NCBI GenBank assembly: GCA_003223775.1
Contig: QHWK01000432.1
Location: 1-5,750, forward strand
Source of the DNA: Acidobacteriota bacterium
GTDB lineage: Bacteria > Acidobacteriota > Vicinamibacteria > Vicinamibacterales > CAVVIG01
DNA length: 5,750 nucleotides
Direction: 5' to 3'
In this document: positions 1 through 4,744 of the stretch, one piece after another
Layout: each line of letters opens with the position of its first letter
Position numbering within the stretch: the first letter of the stretch is position 1
Notes under the pieces: model-generated
The model's input: the letters and a program-made list of their open reading frames with translations, nothing else
Database searches by the model: none
Told to the model about the DNA's origin: nothing
Position numbers and translations under genes: made by a program

Positions 1-59
1 CCGTCGAGGACGTATTCATGGCCCGGATGGGCGAGGCCGAAGGCGCCGAGGCGGCATGA
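1..59 (+). CDS. ABC transporter ATP-binding protein, C-terminal tail (partial)
   Basis: Only the last 18 codons and the TGA (57-59) are present, read in frame from base 3. The peptide VEDVFMARMGEAEGAEAA resembles the usual end of ABC-2-type exporter ATPases, where a (S/T)(L/V)EDVF motif closes the nucleotide-binding domain. The stop overlaps the ATG of the next ATPase gene (ATGA, 56-59), so the two are probably translationally coupled. By context this would be the first of two ATPase subunits of a YbhFSR-like exporter, matching the N-terminal half of E. coli YbhF. The assignment rests on a short tail plus context, and catalytic motifs lie outside the window. Confidence 0.7.
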   Translation, partial: VEDVFMARMGEAEGAEAA

Positions 60-799
60 GCGGCGCGGCTGCCGACGCGCCGATCGACGCCCACGACCTC
101 ACGCGGCGGTTCGGCAGCTTCACGGCCGTGGATCGCGTGACGTTCGAGGTCAAGCGCGGCGAGGTGTTCGGCTTCCTCGGCGCCAACGGCGCGGGCAAGA
201 CCACCGCGATGCGCATGCTGATCGGCCTCCTCTCGCCGACGGCGGGCACCGTGCGCGTGGCCGGCTTCGATGTCTACACGCAGAGCGAGCAGATCAAGCG
301 CAGCATCGGCTACATGAGCCAGCGCTTCTCGCTGTACGAGGATCTCACCGTCCGCGAGAACATCCGCCTGTACGGCGGCATCTACGATCTCAGCGATCGC
401 GACATCCGCGATCGGACGTCGCGGATGCTCGGACGCCTCGGCCTCGAGCACGCCGCCGACGCGCTGGTGCGCGCGATTCCGCTCGGGTGGCGGCAGAAGC
501 TCGCGTTCTCCGTGGCGCTGCTGCACGAGCCGCGCGTCGTCTTTCTCGACGAGCCGACGAGCGGCGTCGATCCGATCACGCGCCGGCAGTTCTGGGAGCT
601 GATCTACGAGGCGGCCGCGGCCGGCACGACGGTGCTCGTGACGACGCATTACATGGACGAGGCCGAGTACTGCGACCGGATTTCGATCATGGTCGCGGGA
701 CGGATCGCGGCGCTCGGCGCGCCCGCCGAACTGAAGCAGCGGTTTCAGACGCCGTCGATCGACGATCTCTTCGTCCGCCTCGCGAGGCCCACGCCGTGA
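56..799 (+). CDS. ABC-2-type exporter ATP-binding protein (YbhF C-terminal-half-like)
   Basis: A 247-residue cytoplasmic nucleotide-binding subunit that would power export through the two permeases encoded next. Visible motifs: Walker A GANGAGKTT (residues 42-50), Q-loop Q89 in YMSQRFSLYEDLT, a non-canonical signature PLGWRQ (142-147) in place of LSGGQ, Walker B VVFLDEP (161-167) with catalytic E166, D-loop SGVD (169-172), and the switch H198 in TTH. The (P/S)LGW(R/K)Q signature is, from family knowledge, usual for the second ATPase domain of YbhF-type exporters, so it does not imply loss of function. A single domain of about 240 residues is the normal length. The ATG overlaps the previous stop, and the TGA (797-799) overlaps the GTG of the first permease. 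The substrate cannot be read from the sequence. Confidence 0.95.
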   Translation: MSGAAADAPIDAHDLTRRFGSFTAVDRVTFEVKRGEVFGFLGANGAGKTTAMRMLIGLLSPTAGTVRVAGFDVYTQSEQIKRSIGYMSQRFSLYEDLTVRENIRLYGGIYDLSDRDIRDRTSRMLGRLGLEHAADALVRAIPLGWRQKLAFSVALLHEPRVVFLDEPTSGVDPITRRQFWELIYEAAAAGTTVLVTTHYMDEAEYCDRISIMVAGRIAALGAPAELKQRFQTPSIDDLFVRLARPTP

Positions 800-1902
800 C
801 GGCGCTCGCCGGCCTGATCCGCAAGGAGGTCTACCACATCCTGCGCGATCGCCGGACGCTCGTGGTGATCGTCGCGCTGCCGGTGCTGCAGGTGATCCTC
901 TTCGGTTACGCGATTCGCACGGACGTCGATCGCGTGCGGATTGCCGTGGTCGATCCCTCTCCCGACACGATGACGCTGGCGCTGCGCGCGCGGCTCGACG
1001 CGGCCGGCGTCTTCGAGATCGTGAAGGTGAGCCCGACGATGGACGCGATCGAGCCGCTGTTTCGCCGGGGCGAAGCGCAGGGCGCGATCGTCTTCGAGCC
1101 CGACTTCGCGGAGCACGCGGGCCGCGGCGTGCCCGCGAGCCTGCTGATCGTCGCCGACGCGACGGAGCCGAACACGGGCAGCATCGTGCAGGCGTACGCG
1201 TCGGCCGTCGTCCAGGCGTTCGAGCAGGAACAGGCGGCGCATGCACGCGCGGTGCGCATCACACCGGCCGTGCGCATGCGCTTCAACCCGACGCGCCGCA
1301 GCTCGAACCTGTTCGTCCCCGGCCTGATGGCCTTCGTGCTGACGATCGTGTCGTCGCTGATGACGGCGATCTCCCTCACCCGCGAGAAGGAGACCGGCAC
1401 GCTCGAGGCGCTCCTCGTGTCGCCGCTCCGGCCGTGGCAGATCATCGCCGGCAAAGTCGCGCCGTACGTCGTCGTCGGCTTCGCGAGCGTCGTCGGCGTG
1501 ATCGTGGAAGCGCGGCTCGTCTTCGGCGTGCCGCTGCGCGGCAGCGCGACGCTGCTCCTCGCCGAAGGCGTGCTCTTCATCCTGGTGTCGCTGTCGCTCG
1601 GGATCCTGATCTCGGCGCGGACCTCGTCGCAGCGCGTCGCGATGCTCGGCGCGCTCGTCGGCACGATGCTGCCGACGATGCTGCTCTCCGGCTTCATCTT
1701 CCCGATCGAGAGCATGCCGGCGCCGCTGCGCGCCGTGTCGGCGGTGGTGCCGGCGCGCTGGTTCGTGCTCGTCGCGCGCAGCGTGATGCTGAAGGGCACC
1801 GGCCTCGCGTATCTCTGGCCGGCGACGCTGATTCTGCTCGTGATGGCCGTGGCGCTGCTCGTCGCGAGCACGCGCGCGTTCCACGAGCGGCTGGAGGCCT
1901 GA
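796..1902 (+). CDS. ABC-2-type permease (YbhS-like)
   Basis: A 368-residue inner-membrane permease. The frame is open further upstream, but the start is placed at GTG 796, which overlaps the ATPase stop (GTGA) and gives the conserved N-terminus ALAGLIRKEVYHILRDRRTL that precedes the first membrane helix. Estimated topology: TM1 about 22-40, a large extracytoplasmic domain about 41-172, then TM2 173-192, TM3 222-245, TM4 252-274, TM5 281-302 and TM6 338-357. The segment REKETGTLEALLVSP (196-210), just after TM2, is the REKE.GT.E motif typical of ABC-2 permeases and is expected to contact the ATPase. LSGFIFPIESMP (297-308) is a second family motif. It would pair with the following permease as a heterodimer. 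Exporters of this type are linked to drug or small-molecule efflux; the substrate here is unknown. Confidence 0.93.
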   Translation: MTALAGLIRKEVYHILRDRRTLVVIVALPVLQVILFGYAIRTDVDRVRIAVVDPSPDTMTLALRARLDAAGVFEIVKVSPTMDAIEPLFRRGEAQGAIVFEPDFAEHAGRGVPASLLIVADATEPNTGSIVQAYASAVVQAFEQEQAAHARAVRITPAVRMRFNPTRRSSNLFVPGLMAFVLTIVSSLMTAISLTREKETGTLEALLVSPLRPWQIIAGKVAPYVVVGFASVVGVIVEARLVFGVPLRGSATLLLAEGVLFILVSLSLGILISARTSSQRVAMLGALVGTMLPTMLLSGFIFPIESMPAPLRAVSAVVPARWFVLVARSVMLKGTGLAYLWPATLILLVMAVALLVASTRAFHERLEA

Positions 1903-1906
1903 AGCG

Positions 1907-3010
1907 GTGCGCCGCATCCTGTTTCTCGCGCGCGCCGAGGTGCTGCACGTCGTGCGCGACCGCGCAACGCTCGCGCAGGTGCTCATCGTGCCGATCCTGC
2001 AGCTGCTCGTCCTCTCGAACGCTGCGACGTTTCAGATCCGCGACACGCCCACCTATGTCGTCGATCTCGATCTGTCGACGGCGTCGAGGCGGCTGATCGA
2101 GCGGTTCGCGTCGTCGGGGCACTTCCGGATCGCCGGCCGATCGGCGTCGGCGAACCTGGCCGACGAGGCGCTGCTCGCCGGCGACGTGACGATGGCGCTG
2201 ACGATTCCCCACGATTTCGAAGCGATGCTCGTCGGGACCGGCGCGGCGCCGCTGCAGCTGTCGGTCAACGCCGAGAAGGGATCGGCCGCGGGGATCGTCC
2301 AGTCGTACGCGGCCAGCATCGTGTCGGCGTACGCGGCGGAGCTGACAGCTGTTCGCGGCGGCGCGCCACGCATCGATCTTCGCATGCGCAGCTGGTACAA
2401 CCCGTCGCTCAACTACACGCACTACATGGTGCCTGGCATCCTGGTGGCGCTCGTGACGCTCATCGGGACGCTGCTGACGGCGCAGAACATCGCGCGCGAG
2501 AAGGAGCTGGGCACGCTCGAGCAGCTGAACGTCACGCCGATCACGCGCGGGCAGTTCATCGCCGCCAAGCTGCTGCCGTTCTGGACGCTCGGCCTGATCG
2601 ATCTCGCGATCGGGCTGCTCGTCGGCGTCGTCGTGTTCGGCGTGCCGGTGCGCGGCAGCCTGCTGCTGCTCTTCGGCGCCGCGGCGATCTACCTTGTCGT
2701 CGCGCTCGCGATCGGGCTGTGGATCTCGACGATCGTCGAGACGCAGCAGCAGGCGATGTTCGTCACGTTCTTCGTGATGAACGTCTACCTCCTGATGAGC
2801 GGCCTCTTCACGCCGATCGACAGCATGGCGCCGTGGGTGCAGACGGTCTCGCTGGTGAACCCGGTGCGGCACTTCGTGACGATCTCGCGCGCGGTGCTCG
2901 TGAAGGGCGCCGGCGTCCGCGACATCGCCCAGCCGCTCGCGACGCTCGTCGTCTTCGCCGTCGTCACGCTGACGCTGGCCGTCCGCCAGTATTCGAAGCG
3001 GACGGCCTGA
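1907..3010 (+). CDS. ABC-2-type permease (YbhR-like)
   Basis: A 367-residue inner-membrane permease, the probable heterodimer partner of the preceding one. GTG 1907 lies 4 nt after the previous stop and opens the N-terminus MRRILFLARAEVLHVVRDRA, aligned in style with the sister protein. Estimated layout: TM1 about 21-38, extracytoplasmic domain about 40-170, TM2 172-192, TM3 220-245, TM4 250-275, TM5 281-302 and TM6 341-359. REKELGTLEQLNVTP (198-211 region) is the ABC-2 coupling motif and LMSGLFTPIDSM (296-307) the later family motif. It shares motif order and length with the first permease, as expected from an old duplication. It is the last gene of the operon in this window; no U-tract terminator is evident between its stop and the insertion-sequence boundary. 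Confidence 0.93.
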   Translation: MRRILFLARAEVLHVVRDRATLAQVLIVPILQLLVLSNAATFQIRDTPTYVVDLDLSTASRRLIERFASSGHFRIAGRSASANLADEALLAGDVTMALTIPHDFEAMLVGTGAAPLQLSVNAEKGSAAGIVQSYAASIVSAYAAELTAVRGGAPRIDLRMRSWYNPSLNYTHYMVPGILVALVTLIGTLLTAQNIAREKELGTLEQLNVTPITRGQFIAAKLLPFWTLGLIDLAIGLLVGVVVFGVPVRGSLLLLFGAAAIYLVVALAIGLWISTIVETQQQAMFVTFFVMNVYLLMSGLFTPIDSMAPWVQTVSLVNPVRHFVTISRAVLVKGAGVRDIAQPLATLVVFAVVTLTLAVRQYSKRTA

Positions 3011-3024
3011 CAGCGACGAAGGTT

Positions 3025-3035
3025 AACCACAGAGA
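3025..3035. repeat. Left fragment of a palindromic intergenic repeat, interrupted by the insertion sequence
   Basis: AACCACAGAG (3025-3034) is the exact inverted copy of CTCTGTGGTT at 4700-4709. Between the two lies the insertion sequence. Joining 3025-3035 to 4597 onward gives ACAGAGA followed by CACATAG, a continuous ACAGAG/ACACAG-like tract of the type that recurs between genes in several high-GC phyla (recalled, not searched). The fragment starts inside GGTTAACC (3021-3028). Confidence 0.7.
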
Positions 3036-3058
3036 GACTATGAGCGCGGGCCGCAGAC

Positions 3059-3068
3059 GTTAAGCTCC
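3059..3068. repeat. Left subterminal inverted repeat of the IS
   Basis: GTTAAGCTCC matches the reverse complement of 4577-4586 (GTCAAGCTCC) at 9 of 10 positions. It lies 23 nt inside the inferred left end, against 8 nt inside the right end. Subterminal rather than terminal inverted repeats are a mark of the IS1111 subgroup, although the left offset here is larger than I would expect for that group. Confidence 0.55.
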
Positions 3069-3093
3069 TAGCGGACTGACATCCGAGAGGAGG
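3065..3093 (+). promoter_or_regulatory. Transposase ribosome-binding site inside a sequestering hairpin
   Basis: AGGAGG (3088-3093) is a strong Shine-Dalgarno sequence 5 nt before ATG 3099 and decides that start over GTG 3096, which is only 2 nt away. The same AGGAG (3088-3092) is the exact complement of CTCCT (3065-3069). Inside these arms CGGA (3072-3075) pairs with TCCG (3082-3085), separated from the outer stem by AG on both sides and closed by a 6-nt loop CTGACA. An mRNA that includes the whole left end could therefore hide the ribosome-binding site. Confidence 0.6.
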
Positions 3094-3098
3094 CTGTG

Positions 3099-4226
3099 AT
3101 GACTGTGACCCGCACTCTGCCCGGTACTGTAAGCGAGTCGACCTTGTACGTAGCGTTCGAGTTGGGCAAGCAGGAATGGAAGGTCGCGATGACGTCAGGG
3201 TTCGGCGTCCAGCCGTGGCTGCGGACCGTGGCGAGCGGAGATTGGGCGGGCATCGCGCGAGCCATCGCCGAGGGGCGCGGCCGGTTCGGCCTAGCCCCCG
3301 CGGGCCCAGTGGTGAGCTGTTATGAAGCCGGTCGCGATGGATTCTGGATTCATCGGGCATTGGTGCAACGGGGCATTCAGAAGCGCGTGATCGATTCGGC
3401 GAGTATCGAAGTCAATCGGCGCGCGCGGCGCGCGAAGACGGATCGGCTCGACGCGCTCAAGCTGGTGATGATGTTGGTGCGGGTCTGTTACGGGGAGAAA
3501 CGCGTGTGGAGCGAGGTGCGGGTCCCGACGGTGGCGGCGGAAGCGGCGCGCCAAGTCAGTCGCGAGCGGACGGCGCTGACGCAGGATCAGACGCGGCTCG
3601 TGAATCAGATGCGCGGCTGGCTGGCGACGTGGGGCGCCGGTCTGCCGTCGCGCCGGCGGGGGACGTGGTGGACAACCGTGCGCGATTGGGCGGGCGCAGC
3701 ATTGCCGGCCGAACTGCAAGCGCGCCTGGCGCGCGCCGAGGTACGGCTGCAGGCGCTCGAGGCGCAGATCGCCCAGCTCGATACGCAACAACGCGCGGCG
3801 GTGACGACGGCCGCGCCGACGAGCGCGGTGCGCCAGCTGGTCCAGCTCAAAGGCGTGGCCACGACGAGCGCCTCGGTGCTGCTCGACGAGGGGCTCGTGT
3901 GGCGGGCGTTTCGAAATCGGCGCCAGATTGGCGGCCTGCTGGGATTTGCGCCGACGCCGTACGACAGCGGCGAGACCGCGCGAGAACAAGGGATCAGTCG
4001 TGCGGGCAATGCGCGACTCCAGGCGATCAGCATTCAGCTTGCCTGGAATTGGGTGCGGTGGCAACGGCACAGCGCCCTCGCCCAGTGGTATCAGGCGAAC
4101 TTTGGCAAAGGCAAACGCGCCCGGCGGATTGGGATTGTCGCGCTGGCGCGCAAACTGGTGATCGCCCTCTGGCGGTATGTCACGAGTGGCGTGGTCCCCG
4201 AGGGGGCGATCCTGAAAGTCGCGTAG
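3099..4226 (+). CDS. IS110-family transposase (RNA-guided recombinase type)
   Basis: A 375-residue protein. ATG 3099 is chosen because AGGAGG ends 5 nt upstream. The N-terminal RuvC-like domain (about 15-150) carries E21 in AFELGKQEW, E76 in CYEAGRDG, and D115/D118 in KTDRLDA. These sit where IS110 proteins have D-E-D-D, so the first acidic residue is Glu instead of Asp. A helical linker, probably coiled coil, spans about 203-235. The C-terminal Tnp_IS110/IS116/IS902 domain has QLKGVATTSASVLLDE (249-264), LLGFAPTPYDSGE (280-292) and GISRAGNARLQ (298-308). S290 in PYDSGE sits where the catalytic serine of IS621 is expected, judged from its spacing to the GN motif and the C-terminus. IS110 enzymes move a circular intermediate, guided by a structured RNA from the element. 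The frame is intact and complete, so activity is plausible. Confidence 0.95.
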   Translation: MTVTRTLPGTVSESTLYVAFELGKQEWKVAMTSGFGVQPWLRTVASGDWAGIARAIAEGRGRFGLAPAGPVVSCYEAGRDGFWIHRALVQRGIQKRVIDSASIEVNRRARRAKTDRLDALKLVMMLVRVCYGEKRVWSEVRVPTVAAEAARQVSRERTALTQDQTRLVNQMRGWLATWGAGLPSRRRGTWWTTVRDWAGAALPAELQARLARAEVRLQALEAQIAQLDTQQRAAVTTAAPTSAVRQLVQLKGVATTSASVLLDEGLVWRAFRNRRQIGGLLGFAPTPYDSGETAREQGISRAGNARLQAISIQLAWNWVRWQRHSALAQWYQANFGKGKRARRIGIVALARKLVIALWRYVTSGVVPEGAILKVA

Positions 4227-4232
4227 CCGCGC

Positions 4233-4255
4233 CGTGCGAGGCGCCGCGTCGCACG
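4233..4255 (+). other. Hairpin just after the transposase stop
   Basis: CGTGCGA (4233-4239) pairs exactly with TCGCACG (4249-4255) around a 9-nt GC-rich loop, 6 nt after the TAG. There is no T-run, so it does not look like a complete intrinsic terminator. It may separate the coding part from the downstream structured RNA or act as an RNA-processing or stability element. Confidence 0.45.
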
Positions 4256-4280
4256 CGCGCTGCGCGTACGGTTTGCGTAG

Positions 4281-4409
4281 GGTCGCTTCGCGACCGCCAC
4301 AGAGAAGGTACCGCAGCTTACGTGTCCGAATCGAGACTGAACAGTCTCTGGGGGCCGCACGAGGATCGTGCGTGCCCGGATAGAAGACGACGGCTGGGTC
4401 ATGGACCCA
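4281..4409 (+). ncRNA. Candidate bridge RNA (seekRNA) of the IS110 element; limits approximate
   Basis: This noncoding segment after the transposase holds a series of tight hairpins and short matches to the insertion site. Hairpins: GGTCGC/GCGACC (4281-4295), GAGACT/AGTCTC with loop GAAC (4333-4348), CGCACGA/TCGTGCG with loop GGA (4356-4372) and TGGGTC/GACCCA with loop ATG (4395-4409). CCACAGAGA (4297-4305) is identical to the left target flank 3027-3035, ending in the core GA. TACGTGTC (4319-4326) is complementary to the right flank 4595-4602 at 7 of 8 positions, ending opposite the core. Known bridge RNAs carry one guide equal to the top strand on the left and one complementary to it on the right, both reaching the core; this order is met here. 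The ends of the transcript and its promoter are not visible, and cotranscription with the transposase is possible. Confidence 0.6.
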
Positions 4410-4576
4410 CGACTCACATCCGGACCCGCGTGATGACGGCGAGCGTGGATCGTACGCTGGCGCATCGCGGTGCAGTGCAGGCCGCGCCTGCGCGGGCCGC
4501 TGCTGGGAGTGGGCGGCCTGCTCGGCGGCGACCACGCTCGAGCAATTTACCTATCGTGAAGAAGAGAGACTCGAGG
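4410..4576 (+). other. Noncoding right end of the IS between the candidate RNA and the inverted repeat
   Basis: No convincing gene is seen. AGCGT/ACGCT (4442-4446 and 4454-4458) and a longer GC-rich stem GGCC(G)CGC/GCGGGCC (4480-4498, loop CTGC, one bulged G) could fold. The composition becomes more AT-rich at 4541-4570. AGAGAGACT at 4563-4571 repeats the nine bases at 3031-3039 on the left junction. The segment may be part of the guide RNA or simply right-end DNA needed for recombination. Confidence 0.4.
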
Positions 4577-4586
4577 GGAGCTTGAC
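4577..4586. repeat. Right subterminal inverted repeat of the IS, overlapping a TTGACA
   Basis: GGAGCTTGAC is the 9-of-10 inverted match of 3059-3068. TTGACA at 4582-4587 overlaps it and is a perfect -35 hexamer pointing out of the right end. In several IS110-family elements a -35 in the right end joins a -10 in the left end when the circle forms. Here the nearest candidate across the inferred junction is TATGAG (3039-3044) with a 12-bp spacer, which is too short, so a junction promoter is only a possibility. Confidence 0.5.
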
Positions 4587-4594
4587 AACAGCCC

Positions 4595-4709
4595 GACACA
4601 TAGAAGACGCCGAGACACGAAGAACGACGCAAGAGACGGCGGCGCGCGACGCGGCCGGCGAAGGCCGTCGCGCGCCTCATTCTCTGCGATCTCTGTGAGC
4701 TCTGTGGTT
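4595..4709. repeat. Right part of the interrupted palindromic intergenic repeat
   Basis: This stretch carries the rest of the host repeat broken by the insertion. Its outer end CTCTGTGGTT (4700-4709) is the inverted copy of 3025-3034, preceded by further CTCTG units (4682-4686, 4691-4695), which read as CAGAG on the other strand. At the centre GGCGCGCGACG (4641-4651) pairs perfectly with CGTCGCGCGCC (4666-4676). Inside that loop GCC (4654-4656) can pair with GGC (4663-4665). Without the IS the full repeat would be about 124 nt with partly complementary arms. It could act as a bidirectional terminator or be a small non-autonomous element; the sequence alone does not decide. No gene is seen in it. 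Confidence 0.65.
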
Positions 4710-4738
4710 GCTCCTCGTCGTCGGCGCTGCGCTAGAAT
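4708..4738 (+). promoter_or_regulatory. Probable leaderless promoter of gabD
   Basis: TAGAAT (4733-4738) matches the -10 consensus at 5 of 6 positions and ends only 6 nt before the gabD ATG, so transcription would begin at or next to the start codon. A weak -35, TTGCTC (4708-4713), is 19 bp upstream; TGCTCC (4709-4714) at 18 bp is an alternative. There is no Shine-Dalgarno sequence between the -10 and the ATG, which fits a leaderless mRNA. The -35 touches the outer edge of the palindromic repeat. Confidence 0.55.
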
Positions 4739-4744
4739 CGCGGG

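Larger units (their letters stand above)
3036..4594 (+). mobile_element. IS110-family insertion sequence, IS1111-like layout (about 1.56 kb)
   Basis: The element holds one IS110-type transposase gene, a short left end (3036-3098) and a long noncoding right end (4227-4594). Boundaries are inferred by removing the element so that the interrupted palindromic repeat becomes continuous. The shared dinucleotide is then GA, at 3034-3035 on the left and 4595-4596 on the right. No longer target duplication is seen at these ends, as expected for IS110 elements, which recombine at a short core. Subterminal inverted repeats (3059-3068 and 4577-4586) match at 9 of 10 positions. A long noncoding region after the transposase rather than before it is the IS1111-type arrangement. 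The exact ends could shift by one to three bases, because GAC also recurs at both junctions. A more distant alternative boundary is treated in the findings. Confidence 0.8.

Noticed and set aside
487..795. Upstream extension of the first permease
   Set aside because: The frame is open back to 487, but that part is an out-of-frame reading of the ATPase gene. GTG 796 coupled to the ATPase stop gives the family-typical N-terminus.
823..830. AAGGAGGT, a perfect Shine-Dalgarno-like sequence
   Set aside because: It lies inside the permease gene, encodes the conserved RKEV segment, and has no ATG or GTG at a suitable distance downstream.
1694..2872. Long reverse-strand open frame opposite the permease genes
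   Set aside because: It is a low-complexity Arg/Asp/His-rich shadow of GC-rich coding DNA, has no recognisable domain, and lies opposite two clear ABC-2 permeases.
4340..4347. AACAGTCT as a left donor guide pairing with the right end 4587-4594
   Set aside because: It could pair over 8 positions with two G-U wobbles, but it is not followed by the core GA and overlaps the better-supported AGTCTC match.
4380..4383. ATAG as a right donor guide for the left end
   Set aside because: Only four bases match, and they do not reach the inferred core.
3291..4535. Reverse-strand open frame of about 414 codons across the transposase and right end
   Set aside because: It is antisense to a well-conserved transposase, has Arg/Pro/His-biased composition and no family motif, and no ribosome-binding site supports it.
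3506..4585. Second + strand open frame overlapping the transposase and the right end
   Set aside because: Its first two thirds are a frame-shifted reading of the transposase, with Arg/Ala/Gly-rich composition, and the rest crosses the hairpin-rich RNA candidate. No domain is visible.
4641..4676. Central stem of the repeat as an intrinsic terminator
   Set aside because: The stem is strong, but no T-run follows on the + strand or on the reverse strand, so a classical terminator is not supported.
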